Assembly: GCA_015680685.1 (NCBI GenBank)
Contig: MNCI01038288.1
Location: forward strand, 70,854 to 134,853
Length of the DNA stretch: 64,000 nucleotides
Direction: 5' to 3'
Source: Gnetum montanum
Lineage: Eukaryota; Streptophyta; Gnetopsida; Gnetales; Gnetaceae
The notes beneath the pieces are model-generated. The model was not told the origin of the DNA and ran no database searches. It saw only the letters and a list, made by a program, of their open reading frames with translations. The position numbers and the translations under genes were made by a program. Each line of letters starts with the position of its first letter. Within the stretch, counting starts at the first letter, position 1. Positions 1 to 9,780 of this stretch are shown piece after piece.

Positions 1-370
1 CTGAAGATGACGGTGTTATTGGTCCAATTAAATCTAAACCCCATTTTTGGAATGGCCATGTGATTTGTGTGGTATGCAGTTCGTTAGGTGACACATGTAT
101 CATATTACTATGCTTTTGGCAGATGTCACAGGTTCTAACTTTGGAGATGCAATCATATTCCATGTGTGGCCAATAATAGCCTAAACGCCTAACCTTTGTT
201 GCCATTGCTTTAGGTGCTATGTGTCCTCCACAAAGTCCTTTGTGAATTTGTTCTACAATCGTTTGACCATCAGTGCTACTAACACATGTTAGCAAAATAC
301 CTTCATATGATTTACGACACAAGGTTTCACCTATTAATGTGTATTGGCAAGAACGTTTTCATATGGCCTA
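1..370 (-). pseudogene. Integrase N-terminus (zinc-binding HHCC domain and start of catalytic core)
   Basis: This is the DNA-joining enzyme of element A, which inserts the cDNA into the host chromosome. The minus-strand translation carries the HHCC zinc-binding module: a histidine pair in EQIHKGLCGGH, then GYYWPHM, then the cysteine pair in CDICQKH. It is followed by WPFQKWGLDLIGPI, which matches the start of the DDE catalytic core; the first catalytic Asp is probably the one in GLDLIG. The remaining catalytic residues lie beyond the left edge. Two stops, TAG at 368-370 and TGA just after it, separate this from the RNase H region in the same frame, and both fit C-to-T change of Gln and Arg codons. 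No splice or frame change is needed to join the domains. Confidence 0.9.
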
Positions 371-1207
371 CTTTTGAGCATGTGTCAAGTGTTGTGGAGG
401 TTCGCCTTTTAGAAGATACTCTTTTATGTCATCATACCATTTTATTGCATGTGTTGTACTAACAAATGCTATAGGTACTTCACTTAGAGAGTTAATTATA
501 GGTTCAACACAACTAGTTATAGAACAAGGTAATGCATGAAACATTTCAGGTGTCATGTTTAAGGCTAGTGTGGCAAGTGCATCAGTGATGGTATTTTTGC
601 TTCTAGGGATGTGTTGTATATCCACTTCTACTAGTTGCCTCACTAGGTGTTTAGTCAAATCACAATACGGTTGCAAATGGAGAGCTTTGCATGTGTAGGC
701 TTCAATGACTTGATTAATAACTAATTGTGAATCACCTCAAACTACGAGGCATGAGATTCCCAAAGTTAGCGCTATTTGAAGTCCTCTAAGAAGACCTTTG
801 TATTCTGCTATGTTATTGGTGCAAGGAAAGTTTAAGCGATAAGAAAAAGGTTGGATTTCCCCAGAGGGGTATATTAAAATAGCTGCGGCACTTCCTCCTT
901 GAGAGGTTGAGGCCCCATCAAAGTAGAGAATTGCCTCATAATTATCAGGTACAATGTCTATGCTATTAACATTTTCATATGGGAATTCAAGGTTTATCGT
1001 TGCTTGATCATGCATCGGCGAGACAGTTAGTTGTGTGGCTATTGCTTGACCTTTTGTGGAAGATTAAACGACATAGTGTAAATCAAACTCTGCAATCATC
1101 ACTTTCCACCTAGCTAACCTACTTGACTCGTAGATGTTATTAGTGATGGCATGGAGAACATTATCTTTGCAAATTATGTAAACCTGATTACAGAAGAGAT
1201 AATGTCG
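371..1207 (-). pseudogene. Second RNase H domain (archaeal-like aRNH) of element A
   Basis: RNase H removes the RNA strand from RNA:DNA hybrids during reverse transcription. Four acidic motifs are visible in order: LYFDGAST, NNIAEYKGLL, GDSQLV directly after an in-frame TGA at 737-739, and RSKNTITDALATLA. These supply the D-E-D-D active site, and all four acidic residues remain. This type of RNase H, placed after the Ty3-type RNase H and before integrase, was acquired by Tat elements. Upstream, a tether region with RLARWKVMIAEFDLHYV links to the first RNase H. Stops occur at about 1,064 (TAA) and 737-739 (TGA). The frame is the same as RT and integrase. Confidence 0.9.
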
Positions 1208-2695
1208 TCATTTCTTTAAAGAGAAGACAAGGGCGAGGCATGATTTCTCTACGTCGTTGTATTGTTGTTTATGGGCTATTAAAGCATGGCTTAGATAGTA
1301 TACAGGGATTTCAGCCCCATCTTGATGTTTTTGACAAAGCATGGATGCAATGGAAGAACTGGAAGTTGCAAGATAGATGTAGAAAGGTTTGTCACTTTGT
1401 GGAGGATAAATAGTTGGTAGCTGGGCCAGCTCTTGTTTTATGTTCTCAAATGCTTCTTGGCATTGTTGAGTCCATTGAAAATGTACATTCTTTCGTAATA
1501 GATGTTGCATGGGACTCAACTTATCCGTCAGCCTTTCGATAAAGCGTCTAATAAATTTCAGCCTACCTTGGAGGCCACGTAGTTCGATAAGGTTTCTTGG
1601 TGGTTGCATATTGGTTATCGCTTTAACCTTATCAGGGTCTACCTGTATCACTGTTTCGGAAACTAGGAAACCAAGCATTTTGCCCGTTTTAACACCAAAG
1701 ACATACTTTTTTGGGTTAAGCCTAAGGTCATATTTGAGACAACGTTTAAGCACTAAGTCTAGATCTTTTGCATGTTGTTTAGTTATTTTAGACTTAACCG
1801 CTATATCATCAACATAATCATTGACCAAATTAAGCATGTAGTCACTAAATATGTAGGTCATTTCTCATTGATATGTGGCACCTACATTCTTAAGGCCAAA
1901 TAGCATCATCGTATAACAAAATGTTCCCCAAGGTGTCATAAAAGTTGTTCTGAGTTGATGCTCTGGATTAATTCTTATTTGATTGTAGCCTGAAAATTTT
2001 TCCATAAAGGATAAAAGTGCATGTCCAACTGTTGAGTCAATAAGTTGATCAATGTTGGGCAGAGGAAAGTTATCTTTTATAGTGGCTATGCTAAGGTCAC
2101 AGAAGTCAATGCATATGCATATACTACTATTCTTCTTGGGGACTACAACAATGTTTGATACCCAATTGGAATAGTCGATGGCTCAGATGAATCCGGCTTG
2201 GTAAAGTTTTGTGATCTCAGCGTGGACTGCTAATGCCACTTCAGGTCTAACCTTTCGTGTTTTTTGTTTTACTGGTTTGATTGTCTCATCAAGAATAACA
2301 TTATGTTGGATAATCCAGGGGTCTAGTCCTAGCATGTCTGTATATGACCATGCGAATGTTTTTACGTTGTCTTTTAAGACCTGAGTGATGTCACCTACAA
2401 GTTGTGGATCTAGTAAGGCACTTAATTTCAAGGTATTGGCTTCGTCATTGACTGTGGTAATGGGGATTTCAACTAGAGGATCTTTAGTGATATTATTAGC
2501 TTCTAGGTCTAGAGTTTTAGTTACATTTTTAGGCCAATTTGATGTTTCTTGAGTGGAAGCTATCAAATTGGTATAGGTGGATGGACTTAGATCCAAAGAT
2601 TCTGGGCGAATTGCTCTTTCTATATCTTCGTATGGTCCATTGAGAGACAATATTGAGAGGATGTTGTGGTTGGCCATGATGCTCGCTCCTACCAA
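1208..2695 (-). pseudogene. Reverse transcriptase and Ty3-type RNase H of element A
   Basis: The open piece at 2,183-2,695 carries the run-up to RT (FAWSYTDMLGLDP, then KQKTRKVRPE and KLYQAGFI). After an in-frame TGA the same frame continues with VVVPKK, DFCDLS, FPLPNID and GYNQIRINPEHQ, all standard gypsy RT blocks. The catalytic YVDD box lies at 1,805-1,816. Then come GFLVSE, LQGRLKFIRRFI and the Ty3-type RNase H segment, with FYIYLATSSSSIASML and PVYYLSHAL. The first catalytic Asp of that RNase H is absent (YLATS), as I recall for Tat elements that carry a second RNase H. TGA stops lie at 2,183-2,185, 1,865-1,867 and 1,208-1,210; at least the first two sit where relatives have Arg, consistent with CGA to TGA. 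Confidence 0.92.
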
Positions 2696-2709
2696 TTAAA
2701 ACAGGAGCG
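2684..2709. other. Perfect 7-bp hairpin over the start of the RT reading frame
   Basis: CGCTCCT at 2,684-2,690 and AGGAGCG at 2,703-2,709 are exact reverse complements separated by 12 bases. The structure straddles the first ATG of the RT frame (2,693-2,695, minus strand). It could affect translation of pol as a separate frame, but it could also be chance; nothing else supports a role. Confidence 0.3.
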
Positions 2710-3336
2710 AAATAAGAGACACTCCCTCAGATAGGAGAGTTACAAAGTGTAAATGAATATAGGATAACTAGCTTGGTGGAATGTATAAGGACTGATGTAA
2801 TGGCCTAAATTGAATTGTGGTATAAAATGTTTAAATCATTATCTTTATGTTTCATGTAAATATTTTTGTCATTTTTCATGTTTTTTTATTGTTTTTCTTT
2901 GTTTTCTAGAGTATATGTGTGCAACTAAATGTAACATAAATTTATAAAGTGTAAAGCAAGACATGAGGTAAATACTTGGACAAGAAAATAATGACCATGC
3001 AAGAATCTAAATCGTAACTTGTAACCTGTAAAAAAAATTCAATGTGAGATGACAAGAGTTTGTAAATTTGTAACTTGTTGGTTCTATTTTAAAGCCATTT
3101 TGGACTTGGTACATCAGTTTAAAGTCTTGATGGACTATTGCATCTGTTGTTAAAGAAAGGATTACTAGTTTTATGCCATGGTGGGCCAAAGGTAGTAATG
3201 TTTTCAAGAAGTTTTAAATGGAACCAGCCATTTTTGACCATGCCTAGTTTAATGTCATTTCGGACAATTCGTAGTTTAACATCATTTCAGACAGTTCGTA
3301 GTTTAACATCATTTCGGATAATTCGTATTATTCGTT
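2696..3336 (-). other. Non-coding gap between protease and RT frames of element A
   Basis: In most gypsy elements protease runs straight into RT. Here about 640 bp without recognisable pol coding separates them, and gag-protease and RT are in different frames. The stretch is AT-rich and holds a three-unit 27-bp tandem repeat next to the protease end. Either this lineage has separate gag-pro and pol frames, or a small insertion or rearrangement occurred. No further gene is seen. Confidence 0.6.
3245..3325. repeat. Three-copy 27-bp tandem repeat
   Basis: Three head-to-tail 27-bp units at 3,245-3,271, 3,272-3,298 and 3,299-3,325 share the core tagtttaa...tcatttc.ga..attcg with a few substitutions. 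The array sits immediately after the end of the protease frame. Being in phase with codons, it makes a spurious repetitive plus-strand reading frame that I do not regard as a gene. Confidence 0.85.
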
Positions 3337-4977
3337 CTAGTTGTTAAGTTGCCTTTTGATCTTTTGTAGCTTAACATGTGGGGCTGGGTGTATCGGTATA
3401 ATTTTATATTCACCTTCCCCTTCATTAGTGATGTCAAAGGGTAGTTCCAACCAAGAGATATCAGCAGGAATGGCTCCTATGTCTGTATCTTCTTGTGCTT
3501 CTTCAGTGCTAGTTGGGTTGTGAATCAATGTTGGGTTCACGTTTTGATGTATCTCCATGGTTTCTTGTTTAGGCTTAATGAACTCAATTTCTGACCCTTG
3601 ATCTACCTCAAGGTACGAGGAAATGATCAATGATGTTGTATCCCCATGTATGATGATCTCACCACCCTCGTAAGGTAGATGTATCTCCTGATGGATTGGT
3701 AAAGATACATTTTTAAGTTGAGCTAGCCAAGGATGTCCTAGGATCAGATTAAACCCTGGCATTTCATCAACCACTATGAATTTAGTTGATGTAGGGAATT
3801 AGTTTCCAGCTATGAAATCTAAGGTAATCATGCCTTTCACTCCCACATGGGAACCACTGAAGGATCTCAAGAAAGAGGTTGATGTAGGTTGTATTCGTTC
3901 AGTGAGTCCTAGTTTTTTAATGATGGAAAAAGGTATTACATTTGTTGCTGCACCATCATCGACATGCACCCTACGTATTTTGAAATGATCAACCTGTATT
4001 GTTATGAACATAGGGGCTTTGGTGATTTCCCTTGTTTTCTCATCTAGCTTAATGTCCTTAACATGGAATTCTAAGGATGTGGTCTTCGATTCCTGAAGTT
4101 GTGGGGATAATACTGCATAAATGGATGGTTCATCTGCAGGAAGATCCTCACTAATAGAAATTGAAGTTAGCATCCATATGAGAGCCTCTCGATGTATTGG
4201 TGAAGTCATTACTAGGTCATACAAACTTAAAGAAGTATTCTTTTGTTTTAAAGCTTGTGTGATCTGGGTCAATGCATTGGCTAGGTCTTTTCCATTTGGG
4301 ACATTCTTATCTGTAGAGATTTGGTCCATTTGACGTAGCATTCATATTTCTCGTGGAGGGGCTTTTATGTTAGTAGCTGAGAATGTTGGGTTTGGGATAT
4401 GACTTGTGACTTCATCTTTGTTTTGGTGACTTGTGCTAGGCTCATTAACGGATGAACTCATGGGAACGATGCTTAGCGGTGTAGGCTTTGGCAGTCCTAA
4501 TTCATGTCCATGGTTTTCTCTCTCCATGTGCTCTCTTTTCTCTTTTTCCAAGTGCTCTTTTATTAGCCTATCGGCAAGATGTTCTTGCACAGGTCGTCGA
4601 GAAGTAGAGGTGGGTTGTGTGCTAGGATGTTTTGGCACTAGGACCACAAAGGGAATGGGTCGGTTTTTAGATGGTATGTTTGTTGTGGTGGCAACCGAAT
4701 GAGGTATGTGGATGATGAATGGTTTTGATGGTGTGGGGGAAATGCATGTGGTAAAATGGGTTTGAGGAGATGTTGGGGTAGGTGTGTTTTCTGAAGGCCT
4801 CCGAATCACAAAAGGTCTTTGCGGAACGTCTTGTCTATTTTCCATATGGATAGTATTAATCACATATGGGGCATCATTGGTTTTGGTATTGAGAGGATCT
4901 TTGTAGACCCCCATGGATTGGTTGTGGGGCCTTACTAGGTTTGTCTCTTCGAATACCACTTCACCGCCATCTATCAT
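3337..4977 (-). pseudogene. Aspartic protease with long N-terminal linker (element A)
   Basis: The retroviral-type protease that processes Gag-Pol. The active-site segment reads VHVDDGAATNVIP (in the open piece 3,799-4,341; likely catalytic Asp at residue 128). It is followed by SFSGSHVGVKGMITLDF and, after a TAA at 3,799-3,801, by the C-terminal signature PGFNLILGHPWL. The linker at 4,342-4,977 is rich in Pro, Thr and Ser with charged stretches and no recognised domain. Stops at 4,342-4,344 (TGA) and 3,799-3,801 (TAA) fit C-to-T changes. All pieces and gag share one frame. The frame ends at 3,337 after an acidic tail. Confidence 0.85.
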
Positions 4978-6633
4978 GTGTTGTATGTCTTGTTTTAATG
5001 CAAAGCAATAATCAGTCCCATGACCACACTATTGATGATATTCACAAAACCTATCCAACCTAAAGCCTTTCAGAATGGGATGTTCGTTGGATGTTGCTAA
5101 GGCTAGGTTTTTGGCTAATTCGCAAAAGCGAGCATGTCTTTGTGAGGCCGCAGGAGACATTTATTTGTGTTGAATTAGCCCAGCCTTTAAAAGTTGATCA
5201 AGTAGTTGTGAAGGCTTCATGGGAAATGGTGTGTATTGAGTAGGGTCTTTCCTTTCAAAGGTACGTGCATGACCTATGTTTTTGTTTCTATTTGAGGAAT
5301 TTTCAAGTGTATGAGTGGGTGCTGTTCTTTCATAGTTGTTTGGGATAGCGGGTTGTTTTCCCTGAGCCACTACTGCTACCATTGTTTTGGATTTATCTTT
5401 CCTCATGTGTTGGCTCCTAAAGGCTGAGTAGGTTGGATCATTACTTGTTTGTGCTGCTTCTTCTATGTCTTTGATTTGTATGAATGCTTGGCTCAATGTG
5501 CAGGCTTTCAGGTAATAAATTTTTGACTTAATAAAGTCATTCACAACTGATTTGAGGATAGTGAGTAAATATGTTTCGGGGATAGGTTCGTGAAGTTCGT
5601 TTAAGGTTGCACTCCACCTTTGGATAAATTTCTGTGCTGGCTCTAAAGGCGCTTGTTTAATTTGAATCAAGCTGTTTAGTGTGGCTTTAGGTTTCAAATT
5701 GTACTTGAAACGGGTGACAAACTGATGTAGCAAATTCTCTAAAGAAGATATGGAGCTATGGGGTAAAGATCGGTACCAGTCTAAGGCTTTTCAGGTTAAG
5801 GACATTGCAAACACTCGCAAGATTACATGGGGCCATGCTTGAAGTAAAAGGCTTTCAGTTCTAAATGTCACTAGGTGGGCATTTGGGTCCCCTTCTCCAT
5901 TGTACTTGGTCAGTTGAGGTAATGAGACTCCTTTAGGCAAGGTCAAGGGTGGAACTAAGGGGTCAATTGGGTCATCTTGATAGAAATCTAGTAACTTAAC
6001 TTCCTCATTGTTGAAATTTTTAAGGCATTTTAATTCTTCTGCCACCGAGTGCATCATTTTTTGTCTTTCTACCCATTCTTGGGTGGTAGGAAAACCAATG
6101 GATTGAGTTGATTGTGGATGATAATGGTTTAATTGTTACATTGTTTGTGGAAAGGCAAGTTGTTGGGCTAACATTTGTTGTGGTGGGATGGTATTCAGGA
6201 CTGAGACTACTGGTGGAACCCATTGCCTAGCCATAGGTTGTGAGGTAACACCTTGTACATGTTGGGTAAGAGTAATCAATGGTGCCCTATGCATTTGCAT
6301 CTTGGGTATGTAATGGGTGGATGTGGAAGCTGGTATGACTGATGGTATTCCAATTACTTGATGTTGGAAGATTGACCTTGCGTTGGTTTGGGGGAGTTGT
6401 TGGGACTGCATTGGTGGAGGAATGATGGAAGTGGATGCATCAGAGTGAATATTATTGGGTATGGAGAAGATAGGAATGGAATGGGAAATAGGTGCTTGAA
6501 TGTTTGTGGATGAAGAAGGAAACATAGTTTCTTCTAGGAAAGGATGGGATAATAGGTTTGTGTGGGCATGGGGGCTAGCCAATATGGTATGATTCTCCAT
6601 GTTTAGGATGGGTTGCAAAGTCATTTTCTTCAT
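4978..6633 (-). pseudogene. Gag capsid/nucleocapsid region of element A
   Basis: Structural protein that packages the element RNA. From the N-terminus there is a Pro/Gln/Ser/Thr-rich segment (6,136-6,633), then PQLTKYNGEGDPNAHL (within 5,791-6,057), then KALDWYRSLP and HQFVTRFKYN (around 5,700-5,790) followed by the helical retrotransposon Gag domain with IQRWSATLNELHEPIP. Near 5,005-5,046 lies a C-x2-H ... GHGTDYC motif, the plant gypsy zinc-binding box, with an in-frame TAG inside it. Further stops are at 6,136-6,138, 5,791-5,793 and 5,161-5,163. All pieces are in one frame with the protease. The start is probably 6,631-6,633. Confidence 0.85.
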
Positions 6634-6664
6634 CTTGAGGCTCTATGGGAGGTAGTTGTAAGGA

Positions 6665-7123
6665 TTAACTTTTAGCCATAAGAAGTTGGGATATGAGTTT
6701 ATGATGGTTTTTAGATAGTGGGATTATGTCAAAAGCTGAAGGGATAAACTCACATCCTCCTTTATGGATGAATTCATATTCTCGCTTAGCTTCCCTCTCT
6801 ATACAATCAATGGGTATGTTGGCTTGGATCTTGACATAGATAAAATTATATTGTTCGGGTGTAAGAGTTGCGTGAATAGGACCTTTGCCTTGTAGCCTGA
6901 GGGATTGGCGTATAGGGCCTTGAGGATTTATGTGTTCAATAATGATTATAGATTCCATAGCAGTCACAGGGTTTGAAGCAATTGGTAGTGTTACTGGGTT
7001 ATCTTGGGAAGATTCCATGATAAATGTGAATGGATTGGGATAGACGAATGGAGTTAGATCATAAGCAGTTGTAGTGTGGGGTGACACAAGCTTAGTGTGA
7101 TCAACAGGGATGAAGAGACTCAA
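6665..7123 (-). CDS. Leader ORF between LTR and gag, function unknown
   Basis: An uninterrupted 152-residue frame lies between the 5' LTR and gag, in a different frame from gag. It is mildly hydrophobic at the start, with a basic/acidic helical stretch (CIEREAKREYEF) near the end, and has no domain I recognise. Length without a stop in such decayed surroundings is mildly suggestive, but it may simply be the original N-terminus of Gag separated by one frameshift near 6,640. The start at 7,123 is the first ATG and is not otherwise supported. Confidence 0.35.
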   Translation of the reverse strand: MSLFIPVDHTKLVSPHTTTAYDLTPFVYPNPFTFIMESSQDNPVTLPIASNPVTAMESIIIIEHINPQGPIRQSLRLQGKGPIHATLTPEQYNFIYVKIQANIPIDCIEREAKREYEFIHKGGCEFIPSAFDIIPLSKNHHKLISQLLMAKS

Positions 7124-7204
7124 ATGGGCAAGATGGATGAGTTTTGATAGGTAGTGAGGTTTTAATCAATAACAAGAAAGTGCCCTCCTTCTAGAGGTAA
7201 AAAC

Positions 7205-8160
7205 TGTACTGACCTAAATCATCGGTGTAAGGTTGGAAGGTAAACAAACACCAAGAGATTGCCAAGTAGCCGTAGCTGACCCTGCCTTCGCTTGAGGGCA
7301 AGCTGGAAAAGGGAACGAAGGTAGAGTGCCTTGGATAGTTTGCACGCAAATCAACCAAGGACTTCCTTGAGCGTAAGCTACGGCTAGCGCTGGGGTTATT
7401 GTGAATGATATAAACAGGATGTAAACGAAATGCAAATAGCGACACAAAAATGTAAACAGAGTGTACTGAATTATAAATAAAGTGTAAACCGAGCTATATT
7501 GTAAACAAAGCATAAACCGAAGTAAATAATGTAAATAGGAGGCAATGAACTTTATTTTCTTGTTTAATAAAAAGGTATGAACCGGTCAAAGTGTAGCTGC
7601 ACATATGGATGGCAGGTCAAGCACTAAGCCCTGAGATGATGTCTGAAGTGATGATGCGATGATGTAATGTGATGAACTTGAGAAATGCTTGGATGCCAAT
7701 AGTCAGGTGTGCTGAGCACCCAAGGATTGCAAGTTCTGTCCTCTCTCAGAATTTCCAATCTCTTCCCCTTTTTTTTTGCCTCCTGATTTATGTGAATTGA
7801 CAGGGTATTTATAGGGTTGGGCCGGGCTCCGGCACAGAATTTCAGAACGGAATCAATGGTTGAGAGATGAGAGGAAAGTGGATTTGGTAACATGTATCCA
7901 ATGGACAGTTGTGCTTGGGTTGGATGCGTGCTGGCAAGACTTGGATGTGTGTCGGATAATTGTGCACAAGTTGGATGTGTGTTAGCAAGCTACATCCTTG
8001 ACCAAGTACATTGCATTTTACAATTTATGGGTTATTCAAGCCAATGAAAGTACATTTAATTTAAACATGAGGGCCTAACATGCCCACACATGTCGATTTA
8101 CAATGAAATGTACAACAAGAGAAATTTGACCCCCATTTGCATGAAACTTCTTTGTTTCTG
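7205..8160 (-). repeat. 5' LTR of element A (at least this much)
   Basis: The minus-strand sequence aligns by eye with the plus-strand sequence at 63,170-64,000, including matching blocks around the TATA box, the GGTCAAG..TGTAGCTTGC block, the TGCAGCTACACTTTGAC block, the CCAAGGCACTCTACCTT block and the final GATTTAGGTCAGTACAG. Two copies in opposite orientation mark this as an LTR rather than unique DNA. The 3' LTR edge is near 7,205, just before the leader ORF. The upstream edge is not defined: the tandem array to 8,915 and the ccatca at about 9,392 could also belong to a long U3. I see no convincing primer-binding site. Confidence 0.8.
7806..7813 (-). promoter_or_regulatory. LTR TATA box of element A
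   Basis: TATAAATA on the minus strand, preceded by ccaaccc, in the middle of the LTR. The related LTR at the right edge has the same box at 63,450-63,457 in equivalent context, so it is probably the U3 core promoter. Confidence 0.7.
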
Positions 8161-8193
8161 AGTCTTTCTAAAATTTTCTGGAATGTTCTAAAA

Positions 8194-8915
8194 GTTGCTG
8201 ATGCTAATAATTCTTTGCCATTTTCTAAAATTTTCTGGAAGTTGATGAATAGTGTTCACGCGATGAATAGTGTTTTACGTAGTGAATAGTGTTTACCCAG
8301 TGAATAGTATTCACATGATGAATAGTATTTTACACAGTGAATAGTGTTTATGCATCCTTACCCTATGCAGCATAAGAAAATGTAGCAGTAGCGTAATCAA
8401 CCGAAAACATGTCTTTTAAGGCCTAAATTTTGATTTTCCAGAAGTTGCTGATGCTGAGGATCTTCTGCCATTTTCTAAAACTTTTTTGGAATTTTCTGAA
8501 ACTTCAATGAATAGTGTTTGTGTGGTGAATAGTGTTTTACGCAGTGAATAGTATTCACATGATGAATAATGTTTTACGTTGATGAATAGTGATTACGCAT
8601 CCTTACGCTCTGCAACGTAAGAAAATGTAGCAGTAGCGTAATCAACCGAAAACACCTCTTTTAAGGCCCGAATTTTGATTTTCCAAAAGTTGCTGATGCT
8701 GAGGATCTTTTGCCATTTTCTGAAACTTTTCTGGAATTTTCTAAAACTTCGATGAATAGTGTTTTACGCAGTGAATAGTATTCACATGATGAATAATGTT
8801 TTACGTTGATGAATAGTGATTACGCATCCTTACGCTCTGCAGCGTAAGAAAATGTAGCCGTAGCGTAATCAACCGAAAACACCTCATTTAAGGCCCGAAT
8901 CTTGATTTTTTGAAG
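8194..8915. repeat. Three tandem ~240-bp units with internal TGAATAGTG minisatellite
   Basis: Units 8,194-8,443, 8,444-8,688 and 8,689-8,915 each begin gttgctgatgct and end with tttgattttcc(a)gaa-like sequence. Within each are several copies of a gatgaatagtgtttacg-type short repeat, so it is an array within an array. Unit 3 has a perfect hairpin at 8,829-8,848 (cttacgct/agcgtaag, loop ctgc). A degenerate fourth unit starts at 8,916. It lies upstream of the element A LTR promoter and may be part of its U3. Confidence 0.85.
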
Positions 8916-9780
8916 GTTGGGAGCTGCTGGGGACCTTGGCGAAGGTCATGGGGGGTCCTTGTGCTTAATTTCATCTTGTTTTGACTCAGTTTTGGGGCCC
9001 TAAACATTGGTGACACTAATCCTTACGTTGTGTAGCATAAACACAGTGCGAGCGCATTGTACTTAGCAAAAATTGCACTTTTTGACCTTGAAATGGATGA
9101 TTCTTAATACTGAGACTTGCTATCATGATTTGTGGGCACCAGGGGGACCTTGCTTGTTCCATGGTGGATTTCTTGAAGCCATTTCAGAGGCTCTGAAGTT
9201 GTTTAGAAGTGTTGCCAAATGTTTTGTGGTGTTTCACTATCCGTCTTCATGCATCTCATCATGTTCTTGGATTCTTGAAATTCCTTCAAACTCCAATTTT
9301 GTGTAGAAACTCTTTGTTGTAACTCTTTTTGCAACTAGCAAAAGTGTCTCAAATACCTACATTGGTGGGGTCACGTCAACTAGATCCCATCAATGCATGG
9401 GAAAAATTTGATATATACCATCCAACGCCTAGTTAATTTCTACTATTTGAAACAAATAGAAGATGAATTTTTGCAAGTTTTTATAGTCCAAAACCTTCCA
9501 AAGCCCATAACTTTCATATTATTTATTTGATTACCCTCATTCTTTAGTCTTGTAGCTACCAAATGTGAGCTCTATGTCATGGGTGTCACGAACCTTAGCA
9601 TTTTGACGAAAATTTTTTCAAATTTTTTCTAACTTCCATAAGGCTTAATTAATAAACTAATATTAAAATTACTAATTTATGAGAGTTAAGCCTTTCAAGA
9701 AAACTCTAGCAGATACTAAAATGAAATAATAGCCAAGTGTAACTACCCAAATAGACACTAAATTTTATACGTTACACATC
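8916..9780. other. Sequence beyond the element A LTR array, no gene seen
   Basis: Begins with a partial fourth array unit. The reading frame at 9,073-9,306 has no recognisable domain and looks accidental. The sequence tgatgggatc (minus strand) at about 9,392 is a possible LTR start, but I could not match it to a second copy. 9,400-9,780 is AT-rich with nothing recognised. Confidence 0.5.

Larger units (their letters stand above)
1..8160 (-). mobile_element. Element A: Tat-lineage Ty3/gypsy LTR retrotransposon (partial)
   Basis: Read on the minus strand this stretch gives, in order, an LTR, a leader ORF, gag with a zinc-binding motif, an aspartic protease, reverse transcriptase, a Ty3-type RNase H, a second RNase H and the start of integrase. 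That order, with a second RNase H between the first RNase H and integrase, is the known arrangement of the Tat lineage of plant Ty3/gypsy elements. The element runs off the left edge, so the rest of integrase and the 3' LTR are not seen. Gag and protease share one frame and RT to integrase share another, with a gap of about 640 bp between. At least a dozen in-frame stops show that it is dead. The upstream LTR limit is uncertain and could lie as far out as about 9,390. Confidence 0.93.

Noticed and set aside
1509-1817. Plus-strand 102-residue frame
   Set aside because: Antisense to the RT region of element A; no independent support.
3138-3347. Plus-strand frame with a repeated Ser-Phe-Arg-Ile-type protein
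   Set aside because: Generated by the in-phase 27-bp tandem repeat; no other coding evidence.
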